In this document: positions 1 through 6,683 of the stretch, one piece after another
Layout of the letters: every line of letters starts with the position of its first letter
Position numbering within the stretch: position 1 is the stretch's first letter
Origin: Desulfotignum sp.
Lineage (GTDB): Bacteria > Desulfobacterota > Desulfobacteria > Desulfobacterales > Desulfobacteraceae
DNA length: 20,213 nucleotides
Reading direction: 5' to 3'
NCBI GenBank assembly: GCA_021737445.1
Contig: JAIPDY010000030.1
Location: 1 to 20,213 of the forward strand
The notes under the pieces: generated by a model
Database searches by the model: none
Told to the model about the DNA's origin: nothing
Seen by the model: the letters and a program-made list of their open reading frames with translations, nothing else
Translations under genes and position numbers: made by a program

Positions 1-1
1 A

Positions 2-967
2 GTGGCGGAATACCTGGTGAAACGGCTGCCCGAAGAGGGCGGGGTGTTTCTCCAGGGGGAAAGTTTTGTGGCGGTGGGGTATATGATTTTCGGCGCAGCC
101 GGGGCCGGTGAACGGGTCATGACCACCTCCTCTTCTCCTGGCATCAGCCTGATGAGCGAAGCCATCTCCTATATTGCGGCAGCCCAGTGCCCTGCGGTGT
201 TTGTCAATATTGTCAGGGGCGGCCCGGGCTTAGGGGGAATTCTGCCCTCCCAGGGAGATTACTTCCAGGCCACCAAGGGCGGGGGCCACGGGGATTACCA
301 CCTGCTGGTGCTGGCACCGGACGGGGTGCAGGAGGCTGTTGAGATGACCATGCAGGCCTTTACCCTGGCGGAAAAATACAGAGGCCCTGTCATGATCCTG
401 GGAGACGGCCTCATCGGCCAGATGATGGAACCGGTGGAGTTTCCCGAAGATCTGAAAACCGAACCCACAAACAAGGATGACTGGGCCACCAGCGGCATGG
501 ATTTCCGCAAAAGCAAAAAACGCAACCTGGTGAAATCTTTGTTTCTTGATCCCACAGCCCTCAACGACAACAACCTGGCCCTCAAGGCCAAGTACCAGCA
601 GATGAAAAAAGAGGAGGTGCGGTTTGAGCTGTACAACGGCGACACCGACTACCAGGTATTGATCACCTCCTACGGCACCATGAGCCGGGTGTGCAGAACC
701 GCCATTGACATGCTCAAGGAAGAGGGCATTGAAGTTGCCATGCTGCGGCCCAAAACCCTGTTTCCATTTCCGGAAAAAGCCGTGTATGACGCATCCGGCA
801 AAGACAGCTGCAAAGCGGTCATCAGCATTGAGATGAGCATGGGACAGATGGTGGAAGATGTGGAGCGCTGCGTCAAAGGCCGGCGCCCCGTGGAATTCTA
901 CGGGGAGTGCGGCGGAGACATCCCCTCCCCGGAAAAAATTATCGACATTATCAAAGGACTGTTATAG
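2..967 (+). CDS. vorB: 2-oxoacid:ferredoxin oxidoreductase, alpha subunit (VorB/KorA type), 5'-truncated
   Basis: This is the subunit that, with beta and gamma, oxidatively decarboxylates a 2-oxoacid to acyl-CoA and CO2 while reducing ferredoxin in the cytoplasm. About 321 residues are visible. The first visible codon is a GTG, but the protein begins inside the alpha-subunit fold (the family N-terminus with its FGYPITPQ-type motif is missing), so roughly 35-45 residues lie before the window. Visible landmarks are GESFVAVGYMIFGAAGAG, SSSPGISLMSEAISY, the RGGPGLGG loop, FQATKGGGHGDYH and the GDGLIGQMMEPVEF segment, followed by the C-terminal domain II from about residue 215. The pattern is closest to the 2-ketoisovalerate (VorB) branch as I remember it; the 2-oxoglutarate branch is the alternative. 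The neighbouring branched-chain aminotransferase and acyl-CoA dehydrogenase favour VOR. Its stop codon overlaps the ribosome binding site of the beta gene, indicating tight co-expression. Confidence 0.9.
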   Translation: MAEYLVKRLPEEGGVFLQGESFVAVGYMIFGAAGAGERVMTTSSSPGISLMSEAISYIAAAQCPAVFVNIVRGGPGLGGILPSQGDYFQATKGGGHGDYHLLVLAPDGVQEAVEMTMQAFTLAEKYRGPVMILGDGLIGQMMEPVEFPEDLKTEPTNKDDWATSGMDFRKSKKRNLVKSLFLDPTALNDNNLALKAKYQQMKKEEVRFELYNGDTDYQVLITSYGTMSRVCRTAIDMLKEEGIEVAMLRPKTLFPFPEKAVYDASGKDSCKAVISIEMSMGQMVEDVERCVKGRRPVEFYGECGGDIPSPEKIIDIIKGLL

Positions 968-976
968 GAGCACACC

Positions 977-1714
977 ATGGGAAAGACTTTTTCAACGCCA
1001 AAGGCGCTCAGCAAAACCCACACCCACTACTGCCCCGGATGCACCCACGGCATTGTCCACCGCCTGGTGGCTGAAGCCATCGATGACTTAGGCATCCAGG
1101 GAAAGACCGTGGGCATCGCCCCTGTGGGATGCGCCGTGCTGGCATACAACTATTTTGACTGTGATTTTCAGGAAGCAGCCCATGGCAGGGCACCAGCCAT
1201 GGCCACCGGCATCAAGCGGGTCCGGCCGGATCTGATGGTATTCACCTACCAGGGGGACGGGGATCTGGCCTCCATCGGCATGGGAGAGATCATCCATGCT
1301 GCCAACCGGGGAGAAAAATTCACCACCATCTTTATCAACAATGCCATCTACGGCATGACCGGCGGCCAGATGGCCCCCACCACCATGGGCGGACAGCGTG
1401 CCACCACCGCGCCCGCAGGAAGAGATACCGCTGCCACAGGCATGCCCATCCGCATGGCAAATCTGCTGGCCGAACTGGTGACCCCGGGATATATCACACG
1501 GCAGGCCGTGCTCAAACCACAGCAGGTGAACAAGGCAAAAAAAGCCATAAAACAGGCATTTCAATACCAGATGGAAAACAAGTGCTTCAGTTTTGTGGAA
1601 GTTATTTCCACCTGCCCCACCAACTGGGGCTTAACACCGCTGGATGCCCTGAAATGGGCGGAAGACACCCTGCTGCCCTATTATGAACTGGGTGATTTCA
1701 AAGTGCCTGAATAG
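977..1714 (+). CDS. 2-oxoacid:ferredoxin oxidoreductase, beta subunit (TPP-binding)
   Basis: The 245-aa beta subunit carries thiamine pyrophosphate and the proximal iron-sulfur cluster. The TPP motif GDGDLASIGMGE followed by the NNAIYGMTGGQ segment is intact. Cysteines C19 and C22 (HYCPGC), C52 (PVGC) and C213 (STCPTNWG) sit where the four ligands of the beta-subunit [4Fe-4S] cluster are found in characterised two-subunit homologues. The TCPTNWGLTP ending is typical of the branch annotated as VOR or 2-oxoglutarate oxidoreductase. The start at 977 is supported by AGGAG at 966-970, which overlaps the stop of the alpha gene. Length is normal for a beta subunit that has no fused ferredoxin domain. 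A separate ferredoxin-like delta subunit is therefore expected, probably upstream of the window. Substrate assignment (branched-chain 2-oxoacids versus 2-oxoglutarate) rests on context only. Confidence 0.92.
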   Translation: MGKTFSTPKALSKTHTHYCPGCTHGIVHRLVAEAIDDLGIQGKTVGIAPVGCAVLAYNYFDCDFQEAAHGRAPAMATGIKRVRPDLMVFTYQGDGDLASIGMGEIIHAANRGEKFTTIFINNAIYGMTGGQMAPTTMGGQRATTAPAGRDTAATGMPIRMANLLAELVTPGYITRQAVLKPQQVNKAKKAIKQAFQYQMENKCFSFVEVISTCPTNWGLTPLDALKWAEDTLLPYYELGDFKVPE

Positions 1715-1743
1715 ATCCATTCTAAATATTTTTGGAGAAACCA

Positions 1744-2298
1744 ATGCAGACAGAAATAAAATTTGCAGGATTCGGCGGCCAGGGCATTTTGCTCAGTGCA
1801 AAGCTTTTGGCCTATGCAGCAATGAAACAGGGCTCCTTTGTTGCCTGGATACCCTCTTACGGTCCGGAGATGCGCGGGGGAACAGCCTATTGCACAGTGG
1901 TAATCAGCGACAGGCTCATCGGATCGCCCATCATAAAAAACCCCACCCATCTTGTGGCCATGAACCTGCCGTCCCTGGAAAAATTTGAAAATGACGTCAA
2001 ACCGGGCGGTATCATCTTCATCAACTCCTCTTTGATTCCGGTGACAAGCAAACGCACCGATGTCACCCAGCTGGTGGTGCCGGTGAATGATATCGCCATC
2101 AAGGCCGGTTCTGTCCGGGCTGCCAACATAGTGGCCTTAAGCGCATTTGCCGCCAAAAGCGAACTGGTGGATCTGGAACTTCTCAAAACCTGTGTCAAGG
2201 AGGAGTTTGCCGCCAAGCCCAAAATCATCCCCTTGAACATGGATGCGTTTGACCGGGGGGTGGAGATCGCCTTAACCGATCAGGTGCAAACAGCATAA
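1744..2298 (+). CDS. 2-oxoacid:ferredoxin oxidoreductase, gamma subunit
   Basis: A 184-aa gamma subunit of the same complex. It opens with the FAGFGGQGILLSAKLLA motif and has the SYGPEMRGGTAYCTVV segment that defines the family, a domain thought to help bind CoA. The open frame extends upstream to a TTG at 1732. The ATG at 1744 is preferred because GGAG (1734-1737) lies six bases before it and because the family starts right before the beta strand leading into GFGGQG. It follows the beta gene by 29 bp, giving the order alpha-beta-gamma. No oddities are seen. The order and the separate gamma gene match the four-subunit VOR/KOR type rather than the single-chain pyruvate:ferredoxin oxidoreductase. 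Confidence 0.92.
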   Translation: MQTEIKFAGFGGQGILLSAKLLAYAAMKQGSFVAWIPSYGPEMRGGTAYCTVVISDRLIGSPIIKNPTHLVAMNLPSLEKFENDVKPGGIIFINSSLIPVTSKRTDVTQLVVPVNDIAIKAGSVRAANIVALSAFAAKSELVDLELLKTCVKEEFAAKPKIIPLNMDAFDRGVEIALTDQVQTA

Positions 2299-2357
2299 AG
2301 GATTTTATCAGTTGCGGTTTGCACGTCAACTCAGGAAACTAAAAAGGGAGCAGCTTC

Positions 2358-2837
2358 ATGATCAGAATTGAAATATCGTTGTTTCTTAAAAATGTGCCTG
2401 GTGAGCTGGCAAAGCTCACCGACCTGTTTGGACAGGCCAATATCAATATTGATGCCATCACCATCCAGGATGCGTCATCATATGTCCAGAACCTGTTTGA
2501 GGCCCGGGGAAAATCTCTCAAGCGGCTGGCATCGTCTGCCAGTTACAGCTCCATGCGCAGAGATTCTGCTGAATTTGCCCTGGTCCGCCTGTTGACCGAC
2601 AACCCGGATGCATCTGTGGCCCTGTTACAGGAAAACAATTACCTGTTTGACACAAAAGAGGTGGTGGCGGTGGATATCACCAACAAGCCCGGGGAATTTG
2701 CCAAAATCACCAAAAAATTCGGTGAAGAACAGATCAATATCAATTATGTATATGGGTCTGTATCTGATGCCGACGGCAAGTGCCTGTTTGTGTTCTGTCC
2801 CGAAGATGTGGCCTACGCAGCCTCATTTTTCAAGTAG
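2358..2837 (+). CDS. Tandem ACT-domain protein, probable amino-acid sensor
   Basis: A 159-aa protein made almost entirely of two ACT domains. The first (about residues 1-70) has the strand-loop-helix LFLKNVPGELAKLTDLFGQANINI, and the second (about 85-150) repeats it as VDITNKPGEFAKITKKFGEEQINI. In each, the NxPGE turn is the usual amino-acid-contact loop. No catalytic domain is attached, so by family knowledge it is a small-molecule-binding regulatory protein; ACT domains commonly bind branched-chain or other amino acids. GGGAG at 2346-2350 supports the ATG at 2358. It follows the gamma subunit by 59 bp on the same strand and ends just before the 17-bp stem-loop, so it is probably the last gene of the oxidoreductase operon. 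The ligand is unknown; a branched-chain amino acid is a guess from context. Confidence 0.85.
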   Translation: MIRIEISLFLKNVPGELAKLTDLFGQANINIDAITIQDASSYVQNLFEARGKSLKRLASSASYSSMRRDSAEFALVRLLTDNPDASVALLQENNYLFDTKEVVAVDITNKPGEFAKITKKFGEEQININYVYGSVSDADGKCLFVFCPEDVAYAASFFK

Positions 2838-2855
2838 TAAGATCGGGTCAGCCTG

Positions 2856-2899
2856 GGCTTATTGGCTTATTGGAAAGGGCCGCAATAAGCCAATAAGCC
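2856..2899. terminator. Perfect 17-bp stem-loop between convergent genes
   Basis: The arms 2856-2872 and 2883-2899 are exact reverse complements with a 10-base loop. Each arm itself contains a tandem 8-mer (GGCTTATT twice on the left, AATAAGCC twice on the right). It lies between the stop of the ACT gene (2837) and the stop of the acyl-CoA dehydrogenase gene (2917), which face each other. That position suggests a bidirectional transcription barrier or mRNA 3'-end stabiliser. No T-run follows on either strand, so a classical intrinsic terminator is not shown. Confidence 0.5.
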
Positions 2900-2916
2900 A
2901 AGCCTCACCCCATCTA

Positions 2917-4068
2917 CTATATTCGTTTGTCCCTGAGGATATTGTTGGATATCACAATGCGCTGTATCTCGGATGTCCCCTCATAGATGGTGAACACCCG
3001 GGCATCCCGGTACAGCCGCTCCACCACGTAATCTTTGGTAAACCCGTATCCGCCGTGTATCTGAATGGCTCGGGCCGTAATTTCGTTCACCATTTCAGAC
3101 GCAAACAGTTTGGCCATGGATGCCTCTTTTGTGTAGGGTTCTTTTCGGTCTTTCATGGAGGCGGCGGAAAACACCAGCTGCCTGGCTGCCTCGATCTGGG
3201 TGGCCATGTCTGCGATCTGAAAACGGATGGCCTGGTGCTTGGTGATGGGTACCCCGAACTGCCGTCTTTTTGCGGCATATTTCACTGCTGCATCAAAGGC
3301 GGCCTGGGCCACCCCCAAAGACTGGGCAGCAATGCCGATGCGGCCGCTGTCCAGGCCGGACATGGCGATTTTGAAGCCGTCCCCTTGTTTTCCCAGCATC
3401 TGGGATGCCGGCACCCGGCAGTCCTCAAAAATCAGGTCGGTGGTGTCTGAAGCCCGCAATCCCATCTTGTCCTCTTCATGGCCAACGATCAGCCCTTTGG
3501 TGCCCTTGGGCACAATAAAGCAGGAAATGCCCTTATGGCCGGCATCAGAATCGGTTTTGGCCGTCACCAGCACCAGTTTGGCATGTTTGCCCGAGGTGAT
3601 GAACCGCTTGGTGCCGTTGATGATATAATGGTCCTTGTCCTTAACAGCGGTGGCAGCCTGGGAAACCGGATCTGATCCCGCATCCGGTTCGGTAAGCCCG
3701 AAAGCCCCGATGATTTCTCCCGATGCCAGGGGTTTTAAAAACTGCTGTTTTTGGTCTTCGGTACCGAAATGATACAAACTTTCACACACAATGGAGTTCT
3801 GTACAGACATGACAACGGATGTGGAGGCACAGGAATAGGCGATTTCCGACAGGGCAAGGACATAGGACACCGTATCGGCAGATTCTCCGCCGTATTCTTC
3901 AGGAATCATCATGCCCATAAGGCCCAGTTCGCCCATCTGCCTGAAATTGTCTGCCGGAAACTCCTTGGTTTGGTCCCGTTCCGCTGCCTTTGCAGCCACC
4001 ACTTTTCTGGAAAACTCCCGGACCATGTTCCGGATCATCTTCTGTTCATCTGTCAGCTTGAATAGCAT
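2917..4068 (-). CDS. Acyl-CoA dehydrogenase (short/branched-chain type)
   Basis: A 383-aa FAD-dependent acyl-CoA dehydrogenase that introduces the 2,3 double bond into an acyl-CoA and passes electrons to electron-transfer flavoprotein. The three-domain fold is complete: helical N-terminus, the FGLTEPDAGSD signature in the middle beta domain, and the C-terminal signature IHGGYGFTKDYVVERLYRDAR. The catalytic base is the Glu of IYEGTSEIQR (E363), the position used by short-chain, medium-chain and short/branched-chain enzymes and not by isovaleryl-CoA dehydrogenase. A GGAGGT (complement of 4077-4082) eight bases upstream supports the ATG at 4068. It is the last gene of the ilvE-regulator-dehydrogenase operon, 18 bp after the regulator. 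Butyryl-CoA, isobutyryl-CoA or 2-methylbutyryl-CoA are all possible substrates; the aminotransferase neighbour favours a branched one. Confidence 0.95.
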   Translation of the reverse strand: MLFKLTDEQKMIRNMVREFSRKVVAAKAAERDQTKEFPADNFRQMGELGLMGMMIPEEYGGESADTVSYVLALSEIAYSCASTSVVMSVQNSIVCESLYHFGTEDQKQQFLKPLASGEIIGAFGLTEPDAGSDPVSQAATAVKDKDHYIINGTKRFITSGKHAKLVLVTAKTDSDAGHKGISCFIVPKGTKGLIVGHEEDKMGLRASDTTDLIFEDCRVPASQMLGKQGDGFKIAMSGLDSGRIGIAAQSLGVAQAAFDAAVKYAAKRRQFGVPITKHQAIRFQIADMATQIEAARQLVFSAASMKDRKEPYTKEASMAKLFASEMVNEITARAIQIHGGYGFTKDYVVERLYRDARVFTIYEGTSEIQRIVISNNILRDKRI

Positions 4069-4086
4069 AGCCGGACACCTCCATAT

Positions 4087-4632
4087 TTAAGGAACATACA
4101 CAACCACAATCAACACGGCATCGGTATCAGCCGTGTTGCGCAGGTCATGCCTGATCCCTGAATTAAAATGAAGGGAATCCCCGGCATCCAGGACATTCAC
4201 ATGATCCCCCACCTGGACTTCCACTTTTCCTTCCAGCACATGGACAAACTCCTCTCCCTCGTGCTGGAACCCAACCCCCTCATGGCGGGTGCCGGCTTCC
4301 ACCACAATGCGGAACGCCTTTAAATGCTTGTTTTCCGCACCAGGGGTCAGGGGGGTGTAGGCATATTTGTCGGTTCTTTTGGTATAGGCATCAGAACGTT
4401 TTTCCAGGGCCTCTTCTTTATCCTTGAGCAGAAAATCGGAATCCAGCTGCAAAACCCTGGACATCTGGAGCAGGGTTCCCACAGAGGGCCGTTTTTGCCC
4501 GCTTTCTATCTGCTTGATGAAATCCTTGGACAGCCCGGTCTCATTGGCCATGGTATCCAGGGTAATTTTTCTGTCCAGCCTGGCCCGTTTGATCCGTTTT
4601 CCAACAAGAGTGGTTTCTTTTTTCCTGGCCAT
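4087..4632 (-). CDS. XRE-family HTH regulator with C-terminal cupin domain
   Basis: A 181-aa transcription factor. The N-terminal XRE helix-turn-helix (about residues 8-65) contains ITLDTMANETGLSKDFIKQIESGQ and ends in KRPSVGTLLQMSRVL. A C-terminal cupin (about 105-181) has FQHEGEEFVHVLEGKVEV and GIRHDLRN, the usual small-molecule sensing barrel of this family. An in-frame ATG lies five codons upstream (4647), but the start at 4632 is chosen because GGAG (complement of 4638-4641) sits five bases before it, inside the extra codons. It lies between ilvE (71 bp upstream) and the acyl-CoA dehydrogenase gene (18 bp downstream) on the same strand, so it probably regulates this operon and perhaps the oxidoreductase genes. 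The effector is unknown. Confidence 0.9.
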   Translation of the reverse strand: MARKKETTLVGKRIKRARLDRKITLDTMANETGLSKDFIKQIESGQKRPSVGTLLQMSRVLQLDSDFLLKDKEEALEKRSDAYTKRTDKYAYTPLTPGAENKHLKAFRIVVEAGTRHEGVGFQHEGEEFVHVLEGKVEVQVGDHVNVLDAGDSLHFNSGIRHDLRNTADTDAVLIVVVYVP

Positions 4633-4679
4633 TGCATCTCCAATCATCTGACGGTCATTCCCACATTATTCTCTGCATG

Positions 4680-4691
4680 CCCGGCACCGGG
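4680..4691. promoter_or_regulatory. Short GC-rich palindrome in the ilvE-regulator gap
   Basis: CCCGGCACCGGG is a 5-bp inverted repeat around a 2-base centre, in the 71-bp gap upstream of the XRE-cupin gene. It could be an internal operator for the regulator or simply a GC-rich coincidence. Palindromes this short occur by chance, so the call is weak. Confidence 0.2.
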
Positions 4692-4702
4692 ACATACCGG
4701 CA

Positions 4703-5767
4703 TTAATCAACCTTTTCAATCCAGTTTTCCGTATCTTTTGCTGTGCCGTACTGGATGGATGTCAGGGCATCATAAAACTTCATGGCGGTTTTGCCGGGCT
4801 TTGCGTCACCGATATGGATCTTTTTTTCTCCATAACAGATTTCACCCACAGGAGATATCACTGCGGCTGTGCCTGATCCGAACACTTCAATGAGATTGCC
4901 CTTTGCATGGGCGTCAAACACCTCATCGATGCTGATTTTACGTTCCGACACCTGCATGCCCCATTTTTTTGCCAGGTCAATGACCGAAAACCGTGTGATG
5001 CCCGGCAGGATGCTGCCGGTGAGATTGGGGGTCACCAGTTCATCTTTCATGAGAAAAAAGATGTTCATGGCCCCCACCTCTTCAATATATTTTCGCTCCA
5101 GGGCATCCAGCCAGAGTACCTGGGCATAGCCCTGTTTTTTGGCGATCTCCCCGGCATTGAGGCTGGCTGCGTAATTGCCTGCGGTCTTGAATTCCCCCAC
5201 CCCGCCGGGAACAGCCCTGACATGGTCTCTGGACACCCAGATTTTCACCGGTGCCAGGCCCCCGGCATAATAGGCACCCACCGAGGACAGGATAATAAAA
5301 AACTTGAAGGTAAAAGAGGATCTCACCCCTAAAAAAGGATCTGTGGCAATGATAAACGGCCGGATATACAGCGAGGTTCCCAGGGTCTCGGGGATCCAGT
5401 TTTTTTCCAGTTTCAGCAGCTGTTTCAGGGCATCCATGACAAAATCCACATCAATTTCCGGGATGCACAACCCCCTGGCAGACTGGTTCATCCGGGCAAA
5501 ATTGTCCCGGGGCCGGAACAGCTGGATTTTTTTATCCGGTGTCTTATAGGCCTTGAGCCCCTCAAAAATCGCCTGGCCATAATGGTACACCATGGCAGCC
5601 GGTGACAGGGAAAATTCTGCAAACGGTTCAATGCGCGGATCATGCCACCCTTTTTCAACTGCATATTCCATCACAAACATATGGTCGGTAAATACCGTAC
5701 CAAACCCAAGATCTTCATCCTCTGGCCGGGTACCTGGTTTTTCCACCCGGGTTACTGCAATTTTCAT
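4703..5767 (-). CDS. ilvE: Branched-chain amino acid aminotransferase
   Basis: A 354-aa PLP-dependent class IV aminotransferase that interconverts leucine, isoleucine and valine with their 2-oxoacids using 2-oxoglutarate/glutamate. The length and the motifs HYGQAIFEGLKAYK, IQLFRPRDNFARMNQSA, GTSLYIRPFIIATDP and VGAYYAGG identify the long (BCAT/type II) subfamily also found in eukaryotes. The PLP lysine is K194 in GEFKTAGNYAAS, and the class IV signature YIEEVGAMNIFFL is present. The start at 5767 is supported by AGGAGGA six bases upstream. It heads the minus-strand operon. Next to a VOR-type oxidoreductase and an acyl-CoA dehydrogenase it may work mainly in catabolism, although the enzyme is reversible and could equally serve biosynthesis. 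No truncation or missing active-site residue is seen. Confidence 0.96.
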   Translation of the reverse strand: MKIAVTRVEKPGTRPEDEDLGFGTVFTDHMFVMEYAVEKGWHDPRIEPFAEFSLSPAAMVYHYGQAIFEGLKAYKTPDKKIQLFRPRDNFARMNQSARGLCIPEIDVDFVMDALKQLLKLEKNWIPETLGTSLYIRPFIIATDPFLGVRSSFTFKFFIILSSVGAYYAGGLAPVKIWVSRDHVRAVPGGVGEFKTAGNYAASLNAGEIAKKQGYAQVLWLDALERKYIEEVGAMNIFFLMKDELVTPNLTGSILPGITRFSVIDLAKKWGMQVSERKISIDEVFDAHAKGNLIEVFGSGTAAVISPVGEICYGEKKIHIGDAKPGKTAMKFYDALTSIQYGTAKDTENWIEKVD

Positions 5768-5791
5768 CCTGTCCTCCTGACACTTTAAACA

Positions 5792-5810
5792 AAAAAGTTA
5801 TAAACTTTTT
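5792..5810. promoter_or_regulatory. Palindrome over the predicted ilvE transcription start (candidate operator)
   Basis: AAAAAGTT-ATA-AACTTTTT forms two perfect 8-base arms (5792-5799 and 5803-5810). It begins directly downstream of the -10 box of the minus-strand promoter and ends 25 bp before the ilvE ATG, so a bound protein would block initiation. The XRE-cupin regulator encoded in the same operon is the obvious candidate binder. That link is inference. Confidence 0.45.
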
Positions 5811-5812
5811 GT

Positions 5813-5841
5813 ATAAGAACGTGTCACAGGTGCTTTGTCAA
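5813..5841 (-). promoter_or_regulatory. Sigma-70-type promoter of the ilvE operon
   Basis: Reading the minus strand, a consensus -35 TTGACA (complement of 5836-5841) is followed after 17 bases by TCTTAT (complement of 5813-5818) as -10. The predicted start falls near 5805, about 40 bases before the ilvE ATG and inside the palindrome at 5792-5810. It is the best-matching promoter I found in the window. Confidence 0.6.
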
Positions 5842-5956
5842 GCATATTTTATCCAGTACCCTGAATGCAGTAAATTTTAGACTGGTCAATGGCTGTTTTC
5901 CATATTATGATGGGTACCAACCATATTGAATCAAACCGTTACATGGGAGAACCATC

Positions 5957-6154
5957 ATGGCAAAAAAAAAATTTACACAGGTGTGTACCTGCGAAAACTG
6001 CGGCAATGAAGCGGAAATGATCGTCACCTGCCAGTGGGTTGAAGAAGAGGGGGCACAGGAAAAAAGCAAGGCCGGCCAAAAAACCCAAAAGATAAAAGGT
6101 ACCGGCACCTGCACCAATTGCGGCAACGAGGCGGAAACCTGGGTGGACCTGTAA
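5957..6154 (+). CDS. 65-aa protein with duplicated CxNCGNEAE zinc-knuckle motif
   Basis: I do not recognise the family. The protein holds two copies of the motif C-x-N-C-G-N-E-A-E: C12/C15 near the N-terminus and C52/C55 near the C-terminus. They are separated by a charged, lysine- and glutamate-rich linker (about residues 28-48). Two pairs of CxxC knuckles are what a four-cysteine zinc ribbon needs; C10 and C25 are extra cysteines. No signal peptide or membrane segment is present, so it is probably cytoplasmic. GGGAG at 5945-5949 supports the ATG. It lies 30 bp upstream of the receiver protein gene and probably shares its transcript. A role as a small metal-binding partner or adaptor of the two-component proteins is conceivable but not shown by sequence. 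Confidence 0.75.
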   Translation: MAKKKFTQVCTCENCGNEAEMIVTCQWVEEEGAQEKSKAGQKTQKIKGTGTCTNCGNEAETWVDL

Positions 6155-6184
6155 TTCACATGCATACAACCAGAGGACATTGTG

Positions 6185-6682
6185 ATGGATGACCGCGGGA
6201 TACTGGAAAACAAGCGCATCCTGGTGGTGGATGATGAACCCGATATCCTGGAAACCCTGGAAGAGCTGCTTTTCATGTGCCGGGTCCATACGGCCGGCTC
6301 TTTTGAAACAGCTGTTAAACTGTTGAAAACCAATACCTATGATGCCGCCATTTTTGACATCATGGGGGTGCAGGGGTATCAGCTGCTGGAGATCACCCGC
6401 CGGTTGAACATACCCACCCTTATGCTCACGGCCCATGCCCTGACACCGGAAAATCTGAAAACCGCCATTGAAAAAGGGGCGGACGCCTATGTACCCAAAG
6501 ATAAGATGGTGGATATCACTTTGTTTGCCGCTGATGTTCTCACCGCAAGGCAGCAGGGACGTCAGGCCAATGCCGGCTGGTTTTCCTTTGTAAGACCGGT
6601 GTTTGACAAACTGTTCGGCCCGAACTGGAGAAAGGCGGACCAGGATTTCTGGGATGCGTTTGACAAGCAGCAAAAAAAATAG
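6185..6682 (+). CDS. Stand-alone response-regulator receiver (REC) protein with short conserved tail
   Basis: A 165-aa protein with one REC domain (about residues 10-125). The acidic pair is D16/D17 (VVDDEPD), the phospho-acceptor D58 (FDIMG), the switch threonine T82 (MLTAHA) and the lysine K105 (VPKD). The usual MP after the phospho-aspartate is replaced by MG. There is no DNA-binding or enzymatic output domain; instead a tail of about 34 residues is rich in spaced aromatics (WFS, FDK, FG, W, FW, F). The same REC variant and tail occur in the Usp-REC fusion at 18556-19458. The ATG at 6185 is preferred over a GTG at 6182 because AGAGGA (6172-6177) is then seven bases away. It probably receives phosphate from one of the two adjacent histidine kinases. 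Its stop lies a single base from that of the convergent kinase gene. Confidence 0.92.
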   Translation: MDDRGILENKRILVVDDEPDILETLEELLFMCRVHTAGSFETAVKLLKTNTYDAAIFDIMGVQGYQLLEITRRLNIPTLMLTAHALTPENLKTAIEKGADAYVPKDKMVDITLFAADVLTARQQGRQANAGWFSFVRPVFDKLFGPNWRKADQDFWDAFDKQQKK

Positions 6683-6683
6683 C

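Noticed and set aside
2608..3450. A 280-codon plus-strand open frame crossing the ACT gene end, the stem-loop and the acyl-CoA dehydrogenase.
   Set aside because: It runs antisense to a strongly conserved dehydrogenase, through the palindrome, and has no start signal or domain.
5903..5908. TATTAT as a -10 box for the zinc-knuckle/REC transcript.
   Set aside because: No acceptable -35 lies 16-18 bases upstream and the region is AT-rich, so this match alone is not convincing, although a promoter must lie nearby.
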